From Collimonas pratensis (GTDB lineage: Bacteria > Pseudomonadota > Gammaproteobacteria > Burkholderiales > Burkholderiaceae_D), in contig NZ_CP013234.1 of the NCBI RefSeq assembly GCF_001584185.1, forward strand, positions 4,030,001 to 4,094,000: 64,000 bases of DNA, in the 5' to 3' direction. How positions within the stretch are numbered: position 1 is the first letter of the stretch; each line of letters begins with the position of its first letter. The position numbers and the translations under genes were made by a program. Under the pieces are notes generated by a model that saw nothing but the letters and a program-made list of their open reading frames with translations, was not told the DNA's origin and ran no database searches. Shown piece after piece: positions 56,382 to 64,000 of the stretch.

Positions 56382-56552
56382 TAAGGTCCCGTTAGGGAAT
56401 AAGTTGGGCATTTGGGTGGCCGTAGCTGGATGCGATGCAAGCGCCCGTCGCGCCGCAGTGCGAGCACTGCAAGTGGTGGCGAACGTAACAGCGGCAGCAG
56501 CGCGCCAGCTACGGCCACCCAAATGTTCAAGTTATTTCCTAACGGGGCCTAA
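56382..56552. mobile_element. MITE-like element with 48-bp terminal inverted repeats
   Basis: The first 48 bases (56382-56429) and the last 48 (56505-56552) are inverted copies differing at only about seven positions; CATTTGGGTGGCCGTAGCTG is identical in both. The 75-base interior (56430-56504) has no gene, only a small hairpin GCAGTGCGAGCACTGC. Both ends carry a TA next to AGGTCCC and GGGGCCT, which could be the target duplication left by a Tc1/mariner or IS630-type transposase. No transposase is encoded. The rest of the 361-base gap (56236-56596) holds the glnS terminator and the leader of the next gene. Confidence 0.8.
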
Positions 56553-56596
56553 ATACAGGGTAAGCAGACGTGGGGCTAGCGGTTATACAGGTAGAG

Positions 56597-57256
56597 ATGC
56601 AAGTACGGGGCGTTAACGGCCAGGTAACGCTACTCAGTGACCGGATCCAGATCAAGCGCGCGGGCGCCATGGCCCGCCTGACGCAGGCCCGCAATGGCGG
56701 CAAGGATATTCTGCTGACTGAGCTGAGCGGAGTCCGCATCCAGCTGCCGAACCTCCTCAGCAACGGCTATATCCGCTTTTTTCTGGTCAACGGCGAGGCG
56801 GTCGACGCCAGCCTGATCCGCGCCGCCAGCGATGCCAACACGATATTGTTTAGCAGCCGGCAACTTTCCCGTTTCACGCTGCTCAAGAGCGCGATTGAAA
56901 AAAAGATCGCGGCCGGCCAGCCTGCGCCCATGCTGCTGTTGCCCGCACCGGCGCTTCCTGAAACCGCGATCCCAGAACTTGTCATCGCCGAACCAGCTGT
57001 TCCTGGACCTGAAATTTCCGAACCCGCAAGCGCTGAATCAGCAACGCTTGAACCGGCCATCGCTGCATCGGTAATCACTACACCTGTCATCGCCTCACCG
57101 GCAATCGCAGCACCCGCGGTTGCCGCGCCGGGACTCCCCGCAGGACGTCCGCCGGTCGATTTCGACCAGCTGGACCGGATAGCGGAGCAATACAAGCAGG
57201 GACTGATTTCGCGCGCCGAATGGGTCGCCACCAAACGTAAACTGCTTGGTCTTTAG
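56597..57256 (+). CDS. PH-like (DUF4429) plus SHOCT domain protein
   Basis: This protein of about 219 residues has three parts. The N-terminal 105 residues look like a PH-like DUF4429 domain (GVNGQVTLLSDRIQIKRAG, TELSGVRIQLP, GYIRFFLVNGE). A low-complexity Ala/Pro/Glu stretch at about 110-180 follows, with repeats such as PAIAAS and EPA. The last 30 residues form a SHOCT segment (DQLDRIAEQYKQGLISRAEW), a short helix pair found at the end of many otherwise unrelated proteins. I chose ATG at 56597; an ATG at 56570 adds 9 residues. The MITE-like element ends 44 bases upstream, so its leader may come from the insertion. Function unknown. Confidence 0.72.
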   Translation: MQVRGVNGQVTLLSDRIQIKRAGAMARLTQARNGGKDILLTELSGVRIQLPNLLSNGYIRFFLVNGEAVDASLIRAASDANTILFSSRQLSRFTLLKSAIEKKIAAGQPAPMLLLPAPALPETAIPELVIAEPAVPGPEISEPASAESATLEPAIAASVITTPVIASPAIAAPAVAAPGLPAGRPPVDFDQLDRIAEQYKQGLISRAEWVATKRKLLGL

Positions 57257-57349
57257 GCAATTCCGCCGCGCTCAGCGGACTCGGCAGGCAAGCACTATAA
57301 TCATGCACCTTTCCTCCCGCATCGTGCGACCACCAACCAAGGAATATCC

Positions 57350-57859
57350 ATGAGCATCTCCATGTACAGCACTTCCATTCCCGTCTTCAAGCAATTGCTG
57401 AACGCCCTCAGCGACGTCCTGGCAAAAGCCGAAGCGCACGCCACCGAAAAGAAGATCGATCCGAACGCGCTGCTGCAGGCACGCCTGTTCCCGGACATGT
57501 TCCCGCTAGTGCGGCAGGTGCAGATCGCCGCCGACTTCGCCAAGAGCGTGCCGGCACGCCTGGCTGGCGCTGAAGTCCCTTCCTATGAAGACAATGAGCA
57601 AAGCTTCGCCGACCTGCATGCCCGCATCCAGAAGACACTGGCATTCATCGACGGCTTGTCGGCCGAGAAAATCGACGCCAGCGAAGCGCTGGAAATCGTC
57701 TTGCGCCCCGGCACGCCGAAAGAAAAGAAACTGAACGGCCAGACTTACCTGCTGGGCTATGGCTTGCCGCAATTCTTCTTCCACGTCACCACCGCCTATG
57801 ACATCCTGCGCCACAACGGCGTGGAAATCGGCAAGCGCGATTTCATGGGCGCTTACTGA
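57350..57859 (+). CDS. DUF1993 family protein (DinB-like fold)
   Basis: This 169-residue protein matches DUF1993, whose members are thought to have a DinB-like four-helix bundle. It has the N-terminal MYSTSIPVFKQLLNALSDVL, the LFPDMFPLVRQVQIAADFAK block and the C-terminal FFFHVTTAYDILRHNGVEIG with the HVTTAYDILRHNG motif. DinB-like proteins often bind a metal with three histidines, but only two candidates (H145, H154) are clear here. No catalytic role has been shown to my knowledge. It ends at a terminator shared with the convergent LysR gene. Confidence 0.85.
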   Translation: MSISMYSTSIPVFKQLLNALSDVLAKAEAHATEKKIDPNALLQARLFPDMFPLVRQVQIAADFAKSVPARLAGAEVPSYEDNEQSFADLHARIQKTLAFIDGLSAEKIDASEALEIVLRPGTPKEKKLNGQTYLLGYGLPQFFFHVTTAYDILRHNGVEIGKRDFMGAY

Positions 57860-57883
57860 TCCGCTTCAAACAGGATTTTCTGG

Positions 57884-57922
57884 CCATGAAAAAAGCGACC
57901 TGGACGGGTCGCTTTTTTCATG
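57884..57922. terminator. Bidirectional terminator DUF1993 / lysR
   Basis: CCATGAAAAAAGCGACC pairs with GGTCGCTTTTTTCATGG around a short loop. It lies between the convergent DUF1993 and LysR genes and has T-runs on both strands. Confidence 0.92.
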
Positions 57923-57943
57923 GCGCGCAGCTTTCAGCACAGC

Positions 57944-58858
57944 TCAGGGCAGCTGATGCAGTTCTTCCTCCAGCATTGCACTCATGTCGCAGCGCAAGCG
58001 TTCGAGCGGCGCCGCCAGCCGGCCTGGCGCCCTGGCATGCACCAGCCAGGTGTTCACGCCGCCCTTGAACTCAGGCACATCCAGCACTTTCAACTGATCG
58101 CGGAAAGCACTGCGCGCCCAGGCTCCAGGCATGATCATGCCAATGCCGACGCCACGCGCCACCAGCGAAAGCTGCAACTCGGTACCGAAGGTTTCCACCG
58201 CCACATCGATCGGCAAACGCGCCGCATCCAGCGCATGCCGGATCGAACGGCGTATGCCGCAGCCATCCTGGTTCATCACCCAGGAGTGCGCCGCCAGCTG
58301 CGCCAATGACACGCTGCCCTTGCTACACAATGAGGATGCCTGGCTGGCGACGATCAAGGGCATTTGATGTCCCAGCAGATGGGCAGTCAGTGTGTTCGGC
58401 GGCATGACGTCGTCGGGCAGCACCACGGCTGCCGCGTCGATCGCATTGCTTTCCAGCAGCGTCAGCAAGGCGGGCGACCAGCCGGTGGTGATGCGTAAAG
58501 TCAGCTTGGTGAACTCGCTGCGCAGACAGTCGATCGGATGCGTCAGCGCCAGCTCCGCCAGGAACGGCGCCACCCCGAGGCGGAATTCGCCGCTCGCTTG
58601 CGAGCCTGGTTCCACGCCGGCCAGCAGGTCGGCCACCGAACCCAGCACGCGCCGGCCGCGCTCGTAGACTTCCTTGCCGGCGGCAGTCGGCTTGAGCGGC
58701 TTCGACTGCCGTTCCAGTAGCGCCACTCCCAGGCGTTCTTCCAGGCTTTGGACGCGCCGGCTGATGCCTGGCTGGGTCAGGTGCAGGCGGGCGGCGGCGG
58801 CAATGATCGAACCGGTTTCGACCACCGCCACGAATGCTTCGATGTCATGGGTATTCAC
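57944..58858 (-). CDS. LysR-family transcriptional regulator
   Basis: This 304-residue protein has an N-terminal winged helix-turn-helix (FVAVVETGSIIAAAARLHLT, then QPGISRRVQSLEERLG) and a type 2 periplasmic-binding-like effector domain. LysR regulators usually control an adjacent divergent gene, here an MFS transporter, in response to a small molecule. The 138-base divergent gap carries a CATAATAGTTATG inverted repeat 10 bases from the lysR start. The effector is unknown. The N-terminal segment SIIAAAARL differs mildly from the usual SFTAAA, which is not remarkable. Confidence 0.92.
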   Translation of the reverse strand: MNTHDIEAFVAVVETGSIIAAAARLHLTQPGISRRVQSLEERLGVALLERQSKPLKPTAAGKEVYERGRRVLGSVADLLAGVEPGSQASGEFRLGVAPFLAELALTHPIDCLRSEFTKLTLRITTGWSPALLTLLESNAIDAAAVVLPDDVMPPNTLTAHLLGHQMPLIVASQASSLCSKGSVSLAQLAAHSWVMNQDGCGIRRSIRHALDAARLPIDVAVETFGTELQLSLVARGVGIGMIMPGAWARSAFRDQLKVLDVPEFKGGVNTWLVHARAPGRLAAPLERLRCDMSAMLEEELHQLP

Positions 58859-58868
58859 AACAAACTCG

Positions 58869-58881
58869 CATAATAGTTATG
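58869..58881. promoter_or_regulatory. Candidate LysR operator
   Basis: CATAA-TAG-TTATG is a perfect 13-base interrupted palindrome 10 bases upstream of the lysR start. An overlapping ATAATT follows at about 58885. This fits autorepression and control of the divergent MFS gene. Confidence 0.45.
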
Positions 58882-58996
58882 ACAATAATTCACTTGTAGC
58901 ATAAAGATAGGCGATGCACAATCATCCCATCGAAAAATGCTTGCCAGGAAGCGGACTCCGCCGCCCCGCTGCGAGCCATGCCACGTGAAAAATGCC

Positions 58997-60256
58997 ATGA
59001 ATGCACCCTTGCCACCTAACACAGCCTATCCGGCCACACGTCCAATTGTCCTGCCGATAAGCGATAGCGGCATCTCCGCCGCGCTGCAATTATTGTTTGC
59101 CGCCGCGGTCGGCATCACCGTGATCAACCTGTTTGCCACCCAGACCCTGATTGCCCCGATTGCAGCGGCGCTCGGACTGGATGTGCGCCTGAGCGGCATG
59201 GTCGCCATGCTGCCGCAGCTGGGCTACGCCGCCGGCCTGATCCTACTGGTGCCGCTGGCCGACCTGCTGGAAAACCGCCGGCTAATCGTATGCCTGCTGG
59301 CTTGCTGTGCGCTGGCGCTGGCGGCGGCCACGGTATCGACTTCCGGCTGGCTGTTCCTGCTGGCGATCTTCCTGGCCGGCAGCGCCTCCAGCGCGATCCA
59401 GATCATGGTGCCGCTAGCCGCTCTGATGGCGCCCGAAGCGCATCGCGGCCGTGTGGTCGGCAATGTGATGAGCGGCCTGATGCTGGGTATCCTGCTGTCG
59501 CGGCCACTGGCCAGCCTGCTGGTGGATCTCGGTGGCTGGCGCTTGCTGTACCTGATATTGGCGCTATTGGTGGCGCTGGTAGCGACTACCCTGAGCCGCA
59601 CGCTGCCGAGACGGCAACCGGTAGCCAACCTGTCTTACCTGGCCTTGATCAAATCACTGTGGCATTTGCTGCTGAGCCAGCCGGTGCTGCGCCGCAGGGC
59701 CCTGACCGCGGCGCTGGCGATGGCCACCTTCAGCCTGTTCTGGACCGCCGTCGCCCTGCTGCTGACGCAGCCGCCCTTCAGCCTGGACCAGCGCCACATC
59801 GCCCTGTTTGCACTGGCCGGGGCCGCCGGCGCCATCGCCGCACCGCTTGCCGGCCGCCTCGGCGACCGCGGCTGGACCCGCCCTGCCGGTCATGCCGCAC
59901 ACCTGACGATGATCGCAGCTTTGCTGCTGGCCGGGATCGCCGGCTCTGGCTGGGGCGGCTTTATAGCGGCCGCACATCCCTTGCTGGCGATCGCCATGCT
60001 GGTGCTGGCAGCAATCGGCCTCGACGCCGGCGTCACCACCGACCAGACCCTGGGCCGGCGCGCCATCAACCTGCTGCAGCCGGACGCGCGCGGCAGATTG
60101 AATGGCTTGTTTGTCGGAATTTTTTTCGTCGGCGGCGCGCTTGGCGCTGCCAGCGCGGCGCTGGCTTGGGTGAATGGCGGCTGGACTGCGGTTTGCTTGC
60201 TGGGGATTGCTTATGCAGCGGCTACCCTGGTGATTGGCGTGCTGCAGAAACATTGA
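58997..60256 (+). CDS. MFS transporter, 12-helix type
   Basis: The start at 58997 gives 419 residues; the upstream ATG at 58937 adds an implausible basic stretch. Twelve hydrophobic segments are seen, with motif A (GMVAMLPQLGYAAGLILLVP, then LADLLENRRL) and the paired helices of the second half. It resembles sugar or drug efflux proteins of the YnfM/NepI type. Divergent transcription from a LysR regulator suggests that the exported compound, or a relative, is the inducer. No substrate can be assigned. Confidence 0.88.
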   Translation: MNAPLPPNTAYPATRPIVLPISDSGISAALQLLFAAAVGITVINLFATQTLIAPIAAALGLDVRLSGMVAMLPQLGYAAGLILLVPLADLLENRRLIVCLLACCALALAAATVSTSGWLFLLAIFLAGSASSAIQIMVPLAALMAPEAHRGRVVGNVMSGLMLGILLSRPLASLLVDLGGWRLLYLILALLVALVATTLSRTLPRRQPVANLSYLALIKSLWHLLLSQPVLRRRALTAALAMATFSLFWTAVALLLTQPPFSLDQRHIALFALAGAAGAIAAPLAGRLGDRGWTRPAGHAAHLTMIAALLLAGIAGSGWGGFIAAAHPLLAIAMLVLAAIGLDAGVTTDQTLGRRAINLLQPDARGRLNGLFVGIFFVGGALGAASAALAWVNGGWTAVCLLGIAYAAATLVIGVLQKH

Positions 60257-60348
60257 GCTGCAGGCATGCAGCGTGGGCAAGTTACAGAGAGTTTCATGAT
60301 CCATGACATCGTCACAGAAAATGGACAGAGGCATGTGCTCCGTGGCCC

Positions 60349-60416
60349 GCTAACTGGGGGCAGAGCGGAGTTTCTGAAAAAAACGCGCAGAAAGTCCACT
60401 CTGCCCCCCAGTTAGC
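60349..60416. repeat. GGGGGCAGAG-type palindrome
   Basis: GCTAACTGGGGGCAGAG pairs with CTCTGCCCCCCAGTTAGC, with an inner TTTCTG/CAGAAA stem. It is the fourth copy of the dispersed family also at 4993, 5435 and 46918. It lies between the convergent MFS and betA genes. The remaining 180 bases of the gap (60257-60506) hold nothing else I can support. Confidence 0.75.
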
Positions 60417-60506
60417 TTAGCGTGTTGAGCGCGACGAAAACCAGGTTGCAGTTTTATGGCCTTGCTCCGGCCAAACATCGCGCCGGAAAAAAAACGAGCG
60501 TGCCGC

Positions 60507-62177
60507 TTACTTCCTGGCGGGATTACTGCCAGCGACGTAATACGGTACTTCAACCCGCGGCAAGGGATCGCGGCCACGGATCTGATCGGCGATTTTCTCG
60601 GCGATCATGATGGTCGGCGCATTCAGGTTGCCAGTGGTGATCAGCGGCATGATGGAAGCATCCACTACCCGCAGACCGTCCAGGCCATGCACCCGTCCCT
60701 GGTTATCCACCACCGCCATCTCGTCGTAGCCCATGGCGTTGGAGCACGAAGGATGGAAAGCGGTTTCCGCATGCTGGCGCACGAAGGCGTCCAGTTCGGC
60801 ATCGCTCTGCACTTGCACACCCGGAGAAATTTCGCGGCCGGCATAGGCGGACAAAGCTTGCTGAGCAATGATCTCGCGCGTGATGCGGATGCCATTGCGG
60901 AATTCCTGCCAGTCCTGCTCGGTCGACATGTAATTGAACAGGATGCTCGGATGCTGGCGCGGATCTTTCGAGCGTAGATGGACACGGCCGCGGCTAGGCG
61001 AACGCATCGAACCCATGTGTGCCTGGAAGCTGTGCACCTTGATCGGATTGCTGCCGTTGTAATTGATCGCTACCGGCAGGAAATGATACTGGATGTTCGG
61101 CCACTCGAAGCTGTCGTCGCTGCGGATGAAGCCGCCGGCTTCGAACTGGTTGCTGGCGCCGACGCCGGTTCCCATCAGCAGCCACTCGGCGCCGATCTGC
61201 GGCTGGTTCCACGGCTTGAGCGCAGGCGCCAGCGATACCGGCTGCTTGCATTCGTACTGCTGATAGATTTCCAGGTGATCTTGCAGGTTGGCGCCGACGC
61301 CGGGCAAATCCAGCACCAGTGGAATGTCATGCTGGCGCAGCAGCGCGGCCGGACCGACGCCCGAGCGCTGCAGGATCTGCGGCGAGGCGATCGCACCTGA
61401 GCACAGCAACACTTCGCGCCGCGCCTGCGCCGTTTGCGGCTGTTCGTTGTGCAGCCAGGCGACGCCGACGGCGCGTTTGCCGGCGAACAGGATGCGGTCG
61501 GTCAAGGCGTGCGTGACGATGGTCAGGTTGGGCCGCGCCCGCGCCTGGTCCAGGTAGCCGCGCGCGGTGCTGGCGCGCCGTCCATTCGGCGTCGTGGTGC
61601 GGTCCATCGGGCCGAAGCCTTCCTGCTGATAGCCGTTGAGATCGTCGGTGCGCGGATAACCTGCCTGCACGCCGGCTTCCACCATCGCATGATAAAGGAC
61701 GTTGTTGCCGCTCTTCGGCGTGGTAACGCTGACCGGACCGTCGCCGCCGTGATAATCGTTGCCGCCGATATCGCGCGTTTCGGCCTTCTTGAAGTAAGGC
61801 AGGCAATCCAGGTAAGACCAGTTTTCCAGGCCCTCGCGCTTGGCCCAGTGATCGTAATCGAGCGCATTGCCGCGGATATAGCACATGCCGTTGATCAGCG
61901 ACGACCCGCCCAGTCCCTTGCCGCGGCCGCACTCCATGCGGCGGCCGTTCATGTGCGGTTCGGGATCGGTTTCATAAGCCCAGTTATAACGCCGCCCTTG
62001 CAGCGGAAACGCCAGCGCCGCAGGCATCTGGGTGCGGAAATCGAAGCGGTAATCGGGGCCGCCTGCTTCCAGCAGCAGCACGGTGGTGTCGGCGTCTTCC
62101 GTCAGGCGGGTCGCCAGTACATTGCCGGCCGAACCGGCGCCGATGATGATGTAGTCGTATTCTTTTGCTTGTTGCAT
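60507..62177 (-). CDS. betA: Choline dehydrogenase BetA
   Basis: BetA oxidises choline to betaine aldehyde and can go on to glycine betaine, an osmoprotectant. This 556-residue GMC-family flavoprotein begins with the ADP-binding motif [18 protein letters not shown]. It has the GMC signatures [20 protein letters not shown] and [16 protein letters not shown]. The active-site histidine region is [12 protein letters not shown], followed by [11 protein letters not shown]. Length and motifs match E. coli BetA. It follows betB by 67 bases, and betI lies upstream of betB, the standard betIBA order. Confidence 0.96.
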   Translation of the reverse strand: MQQAKEYDYIIIGAGSAGNVLATRLTEDADTTVLLLEAGGPDYRFDFRTQMPAALAFPLQGRRYNWAYETDPEPHMNGRRMECGRGKGLGGSSLINGMCYIRGNALDYDHWAKREGLENWSYLDCLPYFKKAETRDIGGNDYHGGDGPVSVTTPKSGNNVLYHAMVEAGVQAGYPRTDDLNGYQQEGFGPMDRTTTPNGRRASTARGYLDQARARPNLTIVTHALTDRILFAGKRAVGVAWLHNEQPQTAQARREVLLCSGAIASPQILQRSGVGPAALLRQHDIPLVLDLPGVGANLQDHLEIYQQYECKQPVSLAPALKPWNQPQIGAEWLLMGTGVGASNQFEAGGFIRSDDSFEWPNIQYHFLPVAINYNGSNPIKVHSFQAHMGSMRSPSRGRVHLRSKDPRQHPSILFNYMSTEQDWQEFRNGIRITREIIAQQALSAYAGREISPGVQVQSDAELDAFVRQHAETAFHPSCSNAMGYDEMAVVDNQGRVHGLDGLRVVDASIMPLITTGNLNAPTIMIAEKIADQIRGRDPLPRVEVPYYVAGSNPARK

Positions 62178-62244
62178 GATGCTCCTTGCTTGCCGCTGCC
62201 GCTTGCGCGGCAGGGTGCGGGTATCGTGATAAGACGCGACGGTT

Positions 62245-63717
<1,473 letters not shown>

Positions 63718-63751
63718 GCAAATTCTCCTCAATGGGTTGCTGTCAGATAGG

Positions 63752-64000
63752 TCAAAGATCAGGCGCGTCTTTTAGGCCGGTATTCTTTGCTAGTTGGTAA
63801 TCCAGGTATTCGTAAGCCAGCCGGCGAGCCGCATCGGCATCGAAAGCCGTGCCGGCGAGGGAGCCGCGCAGCCATAAGCCATCAATCATGGCGGCCAGTC
63901 CGCGCGCGGCCTGGCGTGCTTGCGCCAGCGGCAGTTCACGCAGGAACTGGCAGCACAGGTTGGAACGCAGGCGCTGGTCATTCACATGCTGCAATCTGCG
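63752..64000 (-). CDS. betI: BetI repressor, partial (C-terminal part, 5' end beyond the window)
   Basis: About 82 residues are visible of a TetR-family protein running off the window. The sequence reads [20 protein letters not shown] followed by [20 protein letters not shown], the C-terminal effector domain of BetI. BetI represses the bet genes and responds to choline. The DNA-binding domain lies outside the window, so it cannot be checked. There is no frame break in the part seen. The gene precedes betB by 34 bases in the same operon. Confidence 0.88.
   Translation of the reverse strand, partial: RRLQHVNDQRLRSNLCCQFLRELPLAQARQAARGLAAMIDGLWLRGSLAGTAFDADAARRLAYEYLDYQLAKNTGLKDAPDL

Overview
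The window is chromosomal DNA from a GC-rich betaproteobacterium, most likely Burkholderiales/Oxalobacteraceae. The evidence is the rpsP-rimM-trmD-rplS order, a DUF3579 protein, a TamAB pair, an EtfBA plus 596-residue acyl-CoA dehydrogenase cluster and a BetIBA cluster. Collimonas is my best guess from overall look, but that is inference. I see no phage, plasmid, CRISPR, rRNA or tRNA genes, and no complete transposase. It is core genome carrying several families of small non-coding palindromic repeats.

Layout. 0-5 kb: PAP2 phosphatase, CaiB-type CoA-transferase, a Pro/Tyr-rich secreted protein with a glycine-zipper lipoprotein, and a GntP-type permease. 4.9-5.5 kb: a repeat-rich non-coding block of two direct-repeat copies around a run of stem-loops. 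5.5-18.7 kb: an envelope-stress and efflux region with an EnvZ/OmpR-type two-component system divergent from a Spy-like protein, then a tripartite RND pump (MdtA, MdtB, MdtC and a NodT-type outer-membrane lipoprotein) and a small EamA protein. The gene set resembles the BaeSR regulon of enterobacteria. 18.8-22.3 kb: fused PabB-PabC for p-aminobenzoate and a DHA2-type drug exporter. 22.3-28.1 kb: tamA-tamB. 28.4-32.8 kb: fumarase C and a CHASE-PAS-GGDEF-EAL protein, separated by a 168-bp palindrome.

33-38 kb: DUF3579, a CbiB-like membrane protein, a CoA pyrophosphatase, then the ribosomal operon rpsP-rimM-trmD-rplS with a promoter and a strong terminator. 38-43 kb: a TM2 protein, acyl-CoA dehydrogenase, etfA, etfB and a TusA-like protein. 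43-50 kb: an unrecognised membrane protein, a large rhomboid protease, a zinc-ribbon NUDIX hydrolase and alaS. 50-54 kb: two small secreted proteins, a glycerophosphodiester phosphodiesterase, and a translationally coupled 2TM/LytS/LytTR operon. 54-60 kb: glnS, a MITE-like element, a PH-like/SHOCT protein, DUF1993, and a divergent LysR/MFS pair. 60.5-64 kb: betA, betB and the 3' part of betI (choline to glycine betaine).

I found no convincing unknown multi-gene system. The least-explained material is non-coding: a MITE-like element with 48-bp inverted termini (56382-56552), a long palindrome (29834-30001), a multi-stem-loop element (5175-5362) and two dispersed palindrome families (GTAGGGTGGGCA and TGGGGTCAGAGT types). 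No promoter or operator call has experimental support here; all are pattern readings.
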